A stretch of 64,000 bases of DNA. Origin: Chimonanthus salicifolius. Taxonomy: Eukaryota; Streptophyta; Magnoliopsida; Laurales; Calycanthaceae. Under the pieces are notes generated by a model. The model was given only the letters and a program-made list of their open reading frames with translations. It made no database searches and had not been told where the DNA came from. The translations under genes were made by a program, and so were the position numbers. The stretch lies in the NCBI GenBank assembly GCA_013350335.1, contig CM023538.1, forward strand, positions 53,922,769-53,986,768, read 5' to 3'. Positions within the stretch are counted from its first letter, which is position 1, and every line of letters starts with the position of its first letter. Positions 1 through 8,896 of the stretch are shown here, one piece after another.

Positions 1-1439
1 CATTGGTCATGAAAAAAAAACATATCTGATGGTGGATCCGGCCATTAGGGCCTCCCAATGACATATCTTACGACAGATCAAGTTATCAAGACCATGCCAG
101 ACATATCCAACATTGAAACAAGACCCACCGAAACATATTTTATAATGGATCAAACCATTTGTACATGCATGATCAAATATTTGCTAACATATTTAAGTAA
201 ATTGAATCTAGTGAATTGCGTTGTCGAGGAATCCTCGCCTAGGTTTCTCTAATAGTGGCTATTCTCGTTGGGGCGGCAATAGTGCAACCCTCTCCACCCC
301 AAAACTATTAATACCCCCTGGCCTAGAGGGTGAGTATCTTTTTACCCTGGCATTATTTAGACACACTATGGGAACAAGCTAACAACAAACTTTCCCCGAT
401 GAGTGGACGTAGTGTGGTTAGAGGTTTCTAATCTCTTTCACAATTCAAACTTAACGTGGTTTGGAAGTAGTACTTCCATTCATGCATCATCATCACAATG
501 TTGTTTGGGACTTTCTTTGTTACATTTGCACTTTTTTTTTTAATAGTATTGTTTGTATTCCTTGAATCCATTAGCACTTCTTATTTCTGGTTCGAGGATT
601 CCGATCTTTGCTCGCTGTGCAAGTAAGATCAAGTCTTCGTTATTCACGGATCAAGTCCCTGAAGACAACACTTAAAGCTTCTTAAATTTGTATTTGTTTT
701 ATGATCATATGTTGCATGCTCGAACTTTCAGTTGTAAGGGATGACAAATGGTCTATCTAGGAAGAGGTGAGATTTGTTGTTTAGAACTGTATACCCAATT
801 TTCATTATTAAAGTATCAAATGGAAATTTTGTGATGCAATTTTGAAATTTGTTTCTACAATTTCTTGGATGGCTCCATATTGTGTATGAAAGAGGTGCTT
901 GAGTGAAATGCTTCTTTTTTATGGGCTTTATTGACATACTTTGTGAGAGCCTCGCATTTAAGGCTTCGGGAGTGGGTCTTGCTTTTGGCTGTTGTGCTAG
1001 GCACACTATAATTTGCTCAATCTTTTTTTTTTTTCTTCTTGATACCAGTGAAGCTGTACTCCCTTTTGCCAATGGAGATAGACAACTATATTGAACCATT
1101 AAAATTTGGTTTGATCATGAAGTTCCACACTTGAAAATCTCTTTTGTAGTGCATCTTAGGGTACACTTCCATCCTTGGATCAAAATGTAATTTATGAACA
1201 TTTTATCATGCATAGATATTTCTCCAAATATAGTGTACCATGTATTGTGGTGAGATTATCATTCTCTGTTTTAATTTGATAATAGTGATATTTGCTGCAT
1301 TTGTGAATTCTTATTTTCTTTTCTTGTGGTTTGTTAAATTCGTCCAAATCCTATTCTTCCTCATGTAAAATTATTTTATATCTTTCTGTAAATATAACAA
1401 TTATGGTTTTGGTTTATTTAGATAAAATTAGAAAGAACT
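1..1439. other. No gene recognised; possible upstream intron of the U2AF35 gene
   Basis: No reading frame here resembles a protein and no repeat family seen elsewhere in the window matches. If the U2AF35 exons at 5453-6088 belong to an intact gene, this stretch would be part of a long intron or of the 5' flank. That is inference only. Confidence 0.3.
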
Positions 1440-1731
1440 GCACTAAAGACCTTAACAGTAAGTAACCATAGATGAGAAAATGAGGAACACAGTTAAGGTG
1501 GTTTGGGCTTGTGCATAGAAAATTAGAGTGATCTCTATGTAATGGTTCAGGACTAAATGACATGATGAGCATCTATGAAGGCCAACTTTGGTGAGGAATG
1601 CTCGAGAATGACCCAGAACGCTAAAGAAGAATCCAGAATGTCAAGGAAGGTTCTGGAATATTTAAGATGACTCTACAAGGTCCTACATAGCCATGGAGTT
1701 ATCTAGAAAATTATAGAAGATTGTAGAAGTG
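1440..1731 (+). repeat. Left part of an interrupted LTR-like repeat with GAA/TTC motifs
   Basis: Rich in repeated GAA and TTC blocks, including GAAGGTTCTGGAA at 1646-1658, which fits the nGAAnnTTCnnGAA heat-shock-element consensus. The sequence continues after the inserted element at 4147 (TTGTAGAAGTGT ends this part at 1721-1732 and starts the other at 4147-4158). GAA/TTC-rich upstream regions are known in some copia LTRs. Family assignment is inferred; exact ends are unclear. Confidence 0.4.
1646..1658 (+). promoter_or_regulatory. Heat-shock-element-like motif
   Basis: GAAGGTTCTGGAA matches three alternating nGAAn units exactly, the pattern bound by heat-shock factors. It lies upstream (in + orientation) of the TATA-like boxes at about 4268 and 4367, from which it is now separated by the inserted element. 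Function is untested. Confidence 0.35.
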
Positions 1732-1935
1732 TTTATTTATATGAAAACAAATAAACGAAAATAGATTGGGAAGGCCACCGACCTGGCTTTCCTATCCTAC
1801 TCATCCTACTAAAACAAGGACTCTTTCTAAAACGAAAATAACAAGTCCTAATTTACTTATATTTACTAATTAAGAAATAAATAAAAATAAATAGAAGTGG
1901 ACTTGTGTGTGCTGTATCTTTCGTGTCCTACATCA
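1732..1935 (-). repeat. Truncated 3' LTR of the non-autonomous element
   Basis: Closely matches the U3 part of the LTR at 3813-4145 over about 200 bp, beginning on the - strand with TGATGTAGGACACG. It ends shortly after the TATA-like TATAAATA motif where the other copy continues for about 130 bp more. Confidence 0.75.
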
Positions 1936-1948
1936 GTCCCCCGGTCTT
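1936..1948 (-). other. Polypurine tract
   Basis: On the - strand AAGACCGGGGGAC directly precedes the LTR start TGATG, the position expected for the plus-strand primer of an LTR retroelement. Confidence 0.6.
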
Positions 1949-2700
1949 GAGAAGAACTCGTCCTCGAGTTGAAATTAGCAAAAGCACAAGGTACCAAACA
2001 AAGATGAAGACTAAGTCCGAAGATGCGAATGATGAAGCTTTGAACTGCGCAATCTTCAAGGTACGGACGATGAAAGCTTTCTTTTGTGGGACGATGAAGA
2101 CAAGGACCGCAAACGGGCTCAGGCATGGACGAACCAAGCTGATGGCGAAGGGGTCATATGGCACTGTAGTAATCATACGGTCCTGATGGTCTGTCGGATG
2201 GAGGACAGGAGGCGGAAATGATAATGGACGAATAACCATAGATGAATTCATGGTATCCGTAATGGGATCAGGCTTTGGTAATGGAGAAGGTTGGGTAAGC
2301 TGCGGTGGTGGTGGTATTGGAGGGCCACGTGTTGGTTGTATCGATTGTGGTGTCGTCAACACAATCGGCTTTGTCTCCAACACAGGCATTGGTTGTGGGG
2401 TCACGATTGCAGGAGGAGGATGTGTGAATTCTGAGTCCGACTCTGGGGCAGCAGGCACGAACTTCGATGGTGACTTTGAAGGATGTGACACACATCTCGA
2501 GGAAGGTGGCATGTATGTCATGTGTTTGATCACCTTCGTCGTGGCTCTGTAGTTTCAGCTGAGCAAAAGTTCTCTATATTCTTGTAAAAATTCTTGAAAT
2601 TCAGATCTCAATTCAGAGAAAAATTCACTGAACTCAGCTTGGTGGAGTAATTGATCACCATTGTTGTCGGATGCTATCGGGTCTGTATGATGCTGGTAAT
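1936..2700 (-). pseudogene. Degenerate gag-like coding remnant of the LTR element
   Basis: Two successive - strand segments look coding. From about 2690 to 2560 a stretch rich in Glu, Phe, Leu and Gln with coiled-coil character ends at a stop. From 2533 to 1928 an open frame of 201 codons is strongly proline-rich in its first half. Close to the 3' end another frame gives a polyprotein-tail-like NSRTSSSQD before the polypurine tract. No protease, reverse transcriptase or integrase motif is present, so the element needed a partner for mobility. Assignment to gag rests on position and composition, not on a recognised domain. Confidence 0.35.
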
Positions 2701-3124
2701 CAGATCAAGGTGCCACAAAGTTCAAGACATGACGGTTGGAGTGGGGAAAAGGTTTAATGGATGGGTGAGGTGGGATCCACGAAGGGGACATGTATTGATG
2801 TGCGGTCAAATCAAGTGGAACATATGAAAGTGGGGCCACGGTTAATGAAGGTGTGGCTATGGAGTATAAGGCGAAAAGTGGGTAGTATAGGGGTCACACA
2901 CGTACAACTTGTCACATGTGTGAAATGGGACTTAAAAGGGAATGGTGCATGGCACGTGGGTAAGAAGGAAGGAGGAAGGTGTTCACGGGTAGAAAGGGTG
3001 TACAAGTTAGATGGGACGGTAGGGACTCAGTGGGAAATAAAGAAGAGGAGAAATAAGAGGCACGTGTGAGAGAGATTAGATGGGAAACACGTGAGAAGGG
3101 TTAAGACACGGGAACAAGGGAAAA

Positions 3125-3660
3125 TGGCTAACTTAGGTTAAATATACGAATGGGAGAGAAGAAAGAATAGAAAGGGGAAATGAAGAGAGGCTGCGGCAGA
3201 AAACAGAGGAGAGGGAAGACGAAAGGAAAAGAAAAACGAAACAAGGGGGCAGCGGCGGAAGCAGAAAGAAGAAAGGAAGCAGAAGGAAGAGGCGAAAAGA
3301 AGAGTGGGGTTGCGGCGGAAGCACAAGGGAGGGAAAGAAGAGACGTGGACAGCGAAAAGGGGAGAAGATGGAAGGGTTTCGCAGTAGGTAAGGTTAAGAG
3401 AAGGAGAAAGGACTTGCAGTACTTGGCTTAGGAAGGCAAACAGAGGAGGCGACGATTGCGATTTTGGCGGAAACAGCGGAGGGCAGCAATAGACGAAGGC
3501 GGCGAGGTGGGTTGCAGCAGGTTGGGGATGGTGGCAGTCGAAGGGTCTTGAATCTGAAAGAGATGAAGGCAGAAGCAAACAGGTATGTGGATGTTTCGGT
3601 TTATGTGTTTTTTTTTTTTTTTTTTTGTTCTTGTGGGAAAAGGGGTGGAGGATGGGGACT
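3125..3660 (-). other. Pyrimidine-rich leader of the LTR element
   Basis: Strongly purine-rich on + (pyrimidine-rich on -), with an 18-base T run from about 3609. It lies between the primer binding site and the gag-like remnant, as a 5' untranslated leader does. The open frames here on both strands are products of the biased composition. Confidence 0.4.
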
Positions 3661-3797
3661 GGGATGGTAGATCCTACCTGGGATAAGGCCTAGATTTGGT
3701 GAATATGGTGGGGATCAAGACCACGATCGTCCCTGATAACGCAAGAACCTGCCTCTAAACAGGAACGTTTCTGTATAACAGAGATACAGAGAGCCCT

Positions 3798-3810
3798 TGG
3801 CTCTGAACCA
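3798..3810 (-). other. Primer-binding-site-like sequence (initiator Met tRNA type)
   Basis: On the - strand TGGTTCAGAGCCA lies 2 nt inside the 5' LTR. It differs from the common plant TGGTATCAGAGCC primer site by one missing base. Confidence 0.6.
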
Positions 3811-3812
3811 AT

Positions 3813-4145
3813 TGATGAAGGAACCAGCATACAACTAGGCAGGAATAAGGAAGATAACAGAGATAGAACAAAAGGCTATGCCTTGATAAAATGTATTAAT
3901 CCATCGTGTCTGTCTCTCGAGCATTACATCCTTGGTATTTATAAGAAAACAAATAAACGACAATAGATTGGGAAGGCTACCAACGTGGCTTTCCTATCCT
4001 ACTTATCCTACTAAAACAAGAACTCTTTCTAAAACGAAAATAACAAGTCCTAATCTACTCAAACTTACTAATTAAGAAATAAAGAAAGAAATAAAAATAA
4101 ATAGAAGTGGACTCGTGTGTGCTGTATCTTTCGTGTCCTACATCA
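3813..4145 (-). repeat. 5' LTR of the non-autonomous element
   Basis: 333 bp bounded on the - strand by TGATG and CATCA, which are inverted complements and carry the TG...CA ends of LTRs. It contains a TATA-like TATAAATA (about 3945-3938) and is followed by a primer-binding-site-like sequence. Confidence 0.7.
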
Positions 4146-4146
4146 C

Positions 4147-4700
4147 TTGTAGAAGTGTGTGGAATGTTATAGAATATTGTGGAAATCTTAAGAGTGTAGA
4201 CGAGTCTACAAATTCATGTGTGGTGACAAGTGGCACAATCCTAGCCAAGCATGGGACTAGGTCTCGAGTATATAAGGGGGTGGGTGTTTAGTGTAGGAGA
4301 GTCTACAAATTCATGTGTGGTGCCAAGTGGCACAATCCTAGCCAAGCATGGGACTAGGTCTCGAGTATATAAGAAGGGGGGGGAGGGGGGGGGGGGGGGG
4401 GGGGGGGAAGAGAGAGGGGTGGTGGGGCGGGGTGTTTCATTTGCAAACAACCCTCAGCCCTCATAAGCTTGAGAAAGGAGTCAAGCTAGAGATTTGAAAG
4501 CTTGGGAAAGAGTTGAACTCCGCAAGTGTTGAAACTTGTTAGAAAGCTTCAAGGTTTTGTAAGCTAACCGAGAGTTCTAGCAAGTGTAGGTGAGAGCCTG
4601 AGAGTCTCCCAATATCCTTTGTAATCTATTTGTTCATCAATTCAGGTTGAGAGCATTCTTGTTCAAGTCTTGGTGTTCCATCTCTCTCTCTCTCATTATT
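4147..4700 (+). repeat. Right part of the interrupted LTR-like repeat, with duplicated promoter region
   Basis: A segment of about 87-90 bp, running from the GTCTACAAATTCATG motif to GTATATAAG, occurs twice in tandem (about 4204-4274 and 4299-4371). Each copy ends with a TATA-like TATATAAG. Next come a G-rich tract, an AAGCTT-containing leader-like stretch and a (TC)n tract at about 4682-4694. This resembles the U3-R-U5 order of a retroelement LTR on the + strand. No coding remnant of that element was recognised downstream. Confidence 0.4.
4376..4407 (+). repeat. Poly-G tract (8 G, A, 23 G)
   Basis: G runs at 4376-4383 and 4385-4407 lie immediately after the second TATA-like box and before a G-rich purine stretch. 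They could form G-quadruplexes. Homopolymer length in assemblies is error-prone. Confidence 0.85.
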
Positions 4701-5452
4701 GTGTCCGAGTTTGAGAGTAGTCAGGTGTGATCACTTTGGTCCAAAGAGAGGAGCAAGTTGGAGGAAAAGCTTACTTGCTTGACGACTGACTGTTTGAGTG
4801 TGTGTCAGCTGGCTGGAATCGAGGAAGGTTTCATTAAGTCCGTGCCATCAAGCTCAAAGAATTAAAGGAGAAGGGGAAGACCTTTAGGAACTGGGATTGA
4901 GGGGCTGAAGAAGGATATAATATAGACTAAGGAGTGATGGAAGATATGGTTATTGACAGGGTAGAGTGAAAGGTTAGAACTCAAAAAGCCACCCCCATAG
5001 AGATGTTACTGAAGGCTATGATGATGATGATGATGCAGAGAAAATTGGGTAACATTGGTTCTGCGATGAAATCTGTGTGGATAAATCATGATTTGAAACA
5101 TTGTGTTTTGACATCTCCCCCTCTGTTGGCTGGCACTGTGTGCATTGCCTTTATGCACAGTTTTATACTGTGTATGGTTACTATAAAGAGCAAAATTTTC
5201 CCTTGTTCTGTCTCTCTCAATCTCAATAAAAAAAAAAAAGCATATGGGAAACCCTACAAAATGACTTTAATTTTTTATTCTTTCATTAGGGATTTTTAAT
5301 AAAAAAGTGGAGCATTTCTCTGTTATTTGACTGGCACATTTCACTCAAGTTATCTTCTGGTGATCCTTTCTGTCATCCAGACTCTTGCTGTTTTTTATTT
5401 TGAATTTATCCTTTACAATGTTTTGAATGGACCAAGCTATTTGATGTTTCAG
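4701..5452 (+). other. No clear gene; region just upstream of the U2AF35 exon
   Basis: Contains an ATG microsatellite at 5019-5034 and an A-run at about 5227-5239. GGAAGATATGGTTATTGAC at 4939-4957 differs at one base from 6071-6089, the codons for the end of the U2AF35 protein. Near 5440 the sequence becomes pyrimidine-rich and ends in TTTCAG, a normal 3' splice site for the exon at 5453. Confidence 0.4.
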
Positions 5453-6088
5453 GGCAGCCCATTATTGTTGATTTTTCCCCAGTGACAGATTTTCGTGAAG
5501 CTACTTGTAGGCAATATGAAGAGAACACCTGCAATCGTGGTGGCTACTGCAATTTCATGCATCTGAAACAGATTAGCAGGTGAACCCTTTATATCATTTC
5601 CTGGGCATTTCATGATCTTGCACATTTCATTTTACTGGATGCTCATTTCATCCAACTTTGCTGCTAGAGAACTGCGACGTCATCTTTTTGGACGGTATCG
5701 GCATAGGCACAGCCGTAGCAGGAGCAGAAGTCGTAGCCCCTACAGGCATCACAGTTATGAAGAACGTTCTCACCGTGGTCATGGGAGGCGGTATGATGAT
5801 AGAGATCATCATTATCATGAGGGCAGGAGAAGGGCTAGGAGTCGAAGCCCTGGGCGTAGTAGAAGGGGAAGCAGGAGCCCTGGTGGGAGGAGGAATAGGA
5901 GCCCAGTTAGGGAGGGTAGTGCTGAGAGGCGGGCTAAAATTGAACAATGGAACAGGGAAAGAGAACAAGCAGCAGCAGGAAATAGGGATAACAGTACCAA
6001 CCATGATGCCAATAGCAAGGGTTACGTACAAAATAGTGAGCAGTTCCATGACAACCAGCAGCAGCAACGAGGAGGATATGGTTATTGA
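5453..6088 (+). CDS. U2AF35: Splicing factor U2AF small subunit (U2AF35), C-terminal two exons
   Basis: U2AF35 pairs with U2AF65 and recognises the AG at 3' splice sites in the nucleus. Two exons join in frame: 5453-5579 and 5668-6088, with an 88-nt intron (GT at 5580, AG at 5666-5667) splitting an Arg codon. The first exon gives [18 protein letters not shown] and then the second zinc finger, with the family spacing C-X7-C-X5-C-X3-H. The second gives [15 protein letters not shown], a long Arg-Ser tail ([14 protein letters not shown]), an EQWNRERE segment and a Gln/Gly-rich end GGYGY. About 181 codons are visible. The N-terminal zinc finger and RRM, about 110-120 residues in plant homologues, are not in the window. 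There are no stops or frameshifts, which argues for a live gene. A few substitutions (LKQ for the usual LKR, RRH for RRQ) are seen. The alternative is a recently truncated copy. Confidence 0.9.
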
Positions 6089-7830
6089 CGTCAAGAAATG
6101 TGAGGTCAGTTCCTGATCCTAGATTTTGTGCTCACTGGAAATCAATATTCATGTAAATTTACCATTTAAAAAAAATATACATGTAAATTTGATCGGTCCA
6201 AGAACATGTACATTAGAGTTGACATTTTGTTGATTCAGAGCTTGTCACCTCATGGTGCCTGGACATACAACCCAATATCCAATGTACACTTCTCAAGGAA
6301 TTGTCAAATGTCATTTGGGATGTGACATAGGATATTTTGCAAAGGTAATTGTTGCGGTTTTCAGGATTAACACCCTTGTAATACTGAGAGCTGGATCAAA
6401 CAAAATAATAATATTTCTTGTAGTTAATCCTGATTAATGAATCAAAAAGGAATAGGGAAAAATAAGTAAACTGTTTTTACCCAAAAAAACAAAAAAGAAC
6501 CATATCCAGGAATCGTAGCTTACAGCCCATTTTCCACTGTGCAGGTGGTGTGCAGGTCCACTTTTCTGTGATATGGGATGTGATTCATTTATAATTTGAT
6601 TATCTTATTTAATTATTATTATTATTATTATTTCATCTTTCATTACTACAGTGGTGATTGACTTGTATGCTTGCATGCTTGTTTGACTTCTTGAATTTGT
6701 GCATCTAGTGTAGCTGTTGCAAATTGAGCTGCTTTTTCCTGATTATTTTACAAAATCTTGATGGTGGGTGGCGAGCTGGTGATGTTTTCATTTAATGCAA
6801 AAGATTCCCATCTAAATCATTTTATTTCAATGTGGTTTTATCTCAACTCAATTGTGTTTCCCAACAAAAACTCAAAACTTTCACTTCAAAAGAAAAAATC
6901 AAGGAGAGAGAGCTCAAAACTTGCTTGATTTTATTTATTGTTGAATGAAACAATTCCAACAAAAAACTGTTTGAACAAAATGAGTTCCTAAATTCAGTTG
7001 TTCATTTTTATTCCCTTTTCAACAATTGTTGATTTTTTTTTGAAAAGTTTAGAATTTTCAAACACATCAAGTCCTTAATTGTAGATCCCAAGTACAGGTG
7101 ATATAGTCTAGATATGGGGATAGGTCTGCCAAACTGGTGGTCTATAGCAGCTGGACTGAGTGCACTGCATCTCTCAAAATGTTTTTGAGGTTCCAAACTT
7201 GTATTAGGCCCTTTTTTTTTGGGCTCACTCTCTCCGTCTATTTTTTTTTTTAGAAAGAAGACTACTTATAGCAGTGTCAGTGACTTGTTTGATTTCTGTA
7301 TGCATGTTTTTGAGTGCTTGTTAATGTAACATGCCTCCTGTTTCTGCACATCAAGGGTAACAGATGAACACTGCCTTCCCCGTCTTTTGCTTTACTGTTT
7401 TGAAAACGTCTTGAGCTTACATGTCACAAGTTTTGCAGGTCCAGGTATCCCTGCTTCTGAGGATTGGGCCTTGGTTTTTATGTAAGCTTACCTTACATCT
7501 GTGTACAGGTTGATTGCGTTGTTCACGAAACAAGTTTACAGGATTGATTGGAAACCTGGGGGGTGGTGGAGAGTTGTGATGCTTGCCAAGCCCAATCAAG
7601 GTTAGTCTTTAGTTGTGTCGCCTTTGCCATTACAGTTTATGTTCCTGTTGTAGGGTGCGAGGCAGAAAAAACTCTTCCCAGACAATGAAACTATTTCTAG
7701 AGACAATTGAGATACTATGGACGAATGTGACATTAATTTTTTCTTCTAGCTGTTGAATGGTGATATTACTATTCTATCCATGGTATCAATGTATATGTGC
7801 TTGATAAATATATTTATATATATTTTTCAC
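6089..7830 (+). other. Probable U2AF35 3' untranslated region with introns
   Basis: Several short GC-richer blocks are bounded by splice-like signals: TTTGCAG before 7439 and GTAAGC near 7481; TACAG before 7510 and GGTTAG near 7600; TGTAG before 7655. AT-rich and T-rich stretches between them look intronic, and (ATT)n lies near 6613-6631. An AATAAA-like AT-rich stretch lies near 7800. No protein frame continues beyond the stop at 6086-6088. Inferred from composition and splice-like motifs only. Confidence 0.35.
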
Positions 7831-8040
7831 TACATCTGATTCTTGAGAAGAAAAGTTCATCTCACCAGGAGCACATTAGTGACTCAGTGAACTGGAAGTC
7901 GAATCACATGGTGCAATTGTCCAGTTCAAACTGGTTAGGTGCTGATTCAATTGGCTGACCAGGTCTATAGAGAGAAATCATGTTGAGGATATTTTGATGA
8001 GCCCTTTGAAAGTTGATAACTGCCCTATGTTGTAATCGTA

Positions 8041-8227
8041 GGAACAACTCTAAAGTGATCGCTTACAAAGGCCAAGAACCCACATATGAAAGTGGGAGGT
8101 TGGAGTTCAATTTTAGTCTTACAAAGAGTCACTTCCCATAGTTTTACTCAATGTATGTATAGGAAGGTTTGCACATATGTCAAAGATTAGTTAAATGCTA
8201 TAAAAAGCCTGAACACCTTGATTTAAA
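8041..8227 (+). mobile_element. SINE family B copy
   Basis: Shares with the other B copies the order: tRNA-like head, B-box-like GAGTTCAATTTT, AGAGTCACTTC, a GTATGTATAGGAAGGTTTGCAC-type block, AAAGATTAGT, and CTGAACACCTT with an A-rich end. Confidence 0.65.
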
Positions 8228-8377
8228 AAAGAAGTGACTTACAAAATTACTACTAATTTATATATATAATTTTATTCACTAACTCATCAATCTCATCAAA
8301 TATACAACATATATTGGTAGATATTTAATTCAAATAATATTTGAACGGTATTTTATATTGGTGATTTTTAGTTAATA

Positions 8378-8551
8378 CTTCATCGGTCTCAATTTAGTTG
8401 TCTAATGCATTTTGGGATTGTCTTAAAATAGTAGTCTCTCGAATTTTAGAAGAATTATAGGATGTTGGAGAGGAGTTTATAAGCCTTTTGAGAGTTTTTC
8501 TTAAAAAATTTAAAATTTTAAAATAGAACAACTAAAATGGGTGAGAGGGAG
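8378..8551. mobile_element. Stowaway-like MITE (174 bp)
   Basis: Terminal inverted repeats CTTCATCGGTCTCAATTTAG and (reverse) CTCCCTCTCACCCATTTTAG, flanked by TA at 8376-8377 and 8552-8553. This matches the CTCCCTCC ends and TA duplication of Stowaway elements of the Tc1/mariner group. Confidence 0.75.
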
Positions 8552-8896
8552 TATATAAGTTATTGAGTATATGACATATTTAACATATTTTGTTGTATTT
8601 AGATATCAATCAATCTTTATATATAAATTGTGACTGCAGTTATAAATTTGGGCTGCAATCCAAAATTTCAGTAGATTTTTTTTTTTTGATTTGGGTGTAA
8701 GGTGAAATATGTATTTTTCAAAATAATATATTTTTAGGTTACAATATTGGTTTAAATTTTCAATTTCCAACCGATAAATTTGATCTGTTAGCGTGACATA
8801 TTAAACAACTGCACAATATAAAATTGTTAAAACCAAAAAGAAAACAAATAAGTAAGCAGAATATTGCAACATATACAAGATGTCACGGGGTAACAA
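8552..8896. other. AT-rich, nothing recognised
   Basis: No open frame, repeat family or RNA gene seen. Confidence 0.4.

Larger units (their letters stand above)
1732..4145 (-). mobile_element. Non-autonomous LTR retroelement, 3' LTR truncated
   Basis: Read on the - strand: a full 5' LTR at 4145-3813, a primer-binding-site-like sequence at 3810-3798, an internal region without recognisable polymerase, a purine-rich tract at 1948-1936, then a 3' LTR copy starting at 1935. The second LTR stops at about 1732, just after its TATA-like sequence, so its R-U5 part is missing. A proline-rich remnant frame and the conserved tail next to the polypurine tract suggest a Ty3/gypsy relative (LARD or TR-GAG type), but the class is inferred. 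It sits inside another repeat, with TTGTAGAAGTGT on both sides. Confidence 0.65.

Noticed and set aside
3133..3670. Several frames on both strands in the purine-rich region
   Set aside because: Caused by strand composition bias in a retroelement leader; encoded sequences are low-complexity.
5648..6116. Long open frames on both strands over the U2AF35 exon
   Set aside because: They overlap the RS-domain exon in other frames; the repetitive Arg/Ser codons keep shadow frames open. Only the + frame gives the conserved family sequence.
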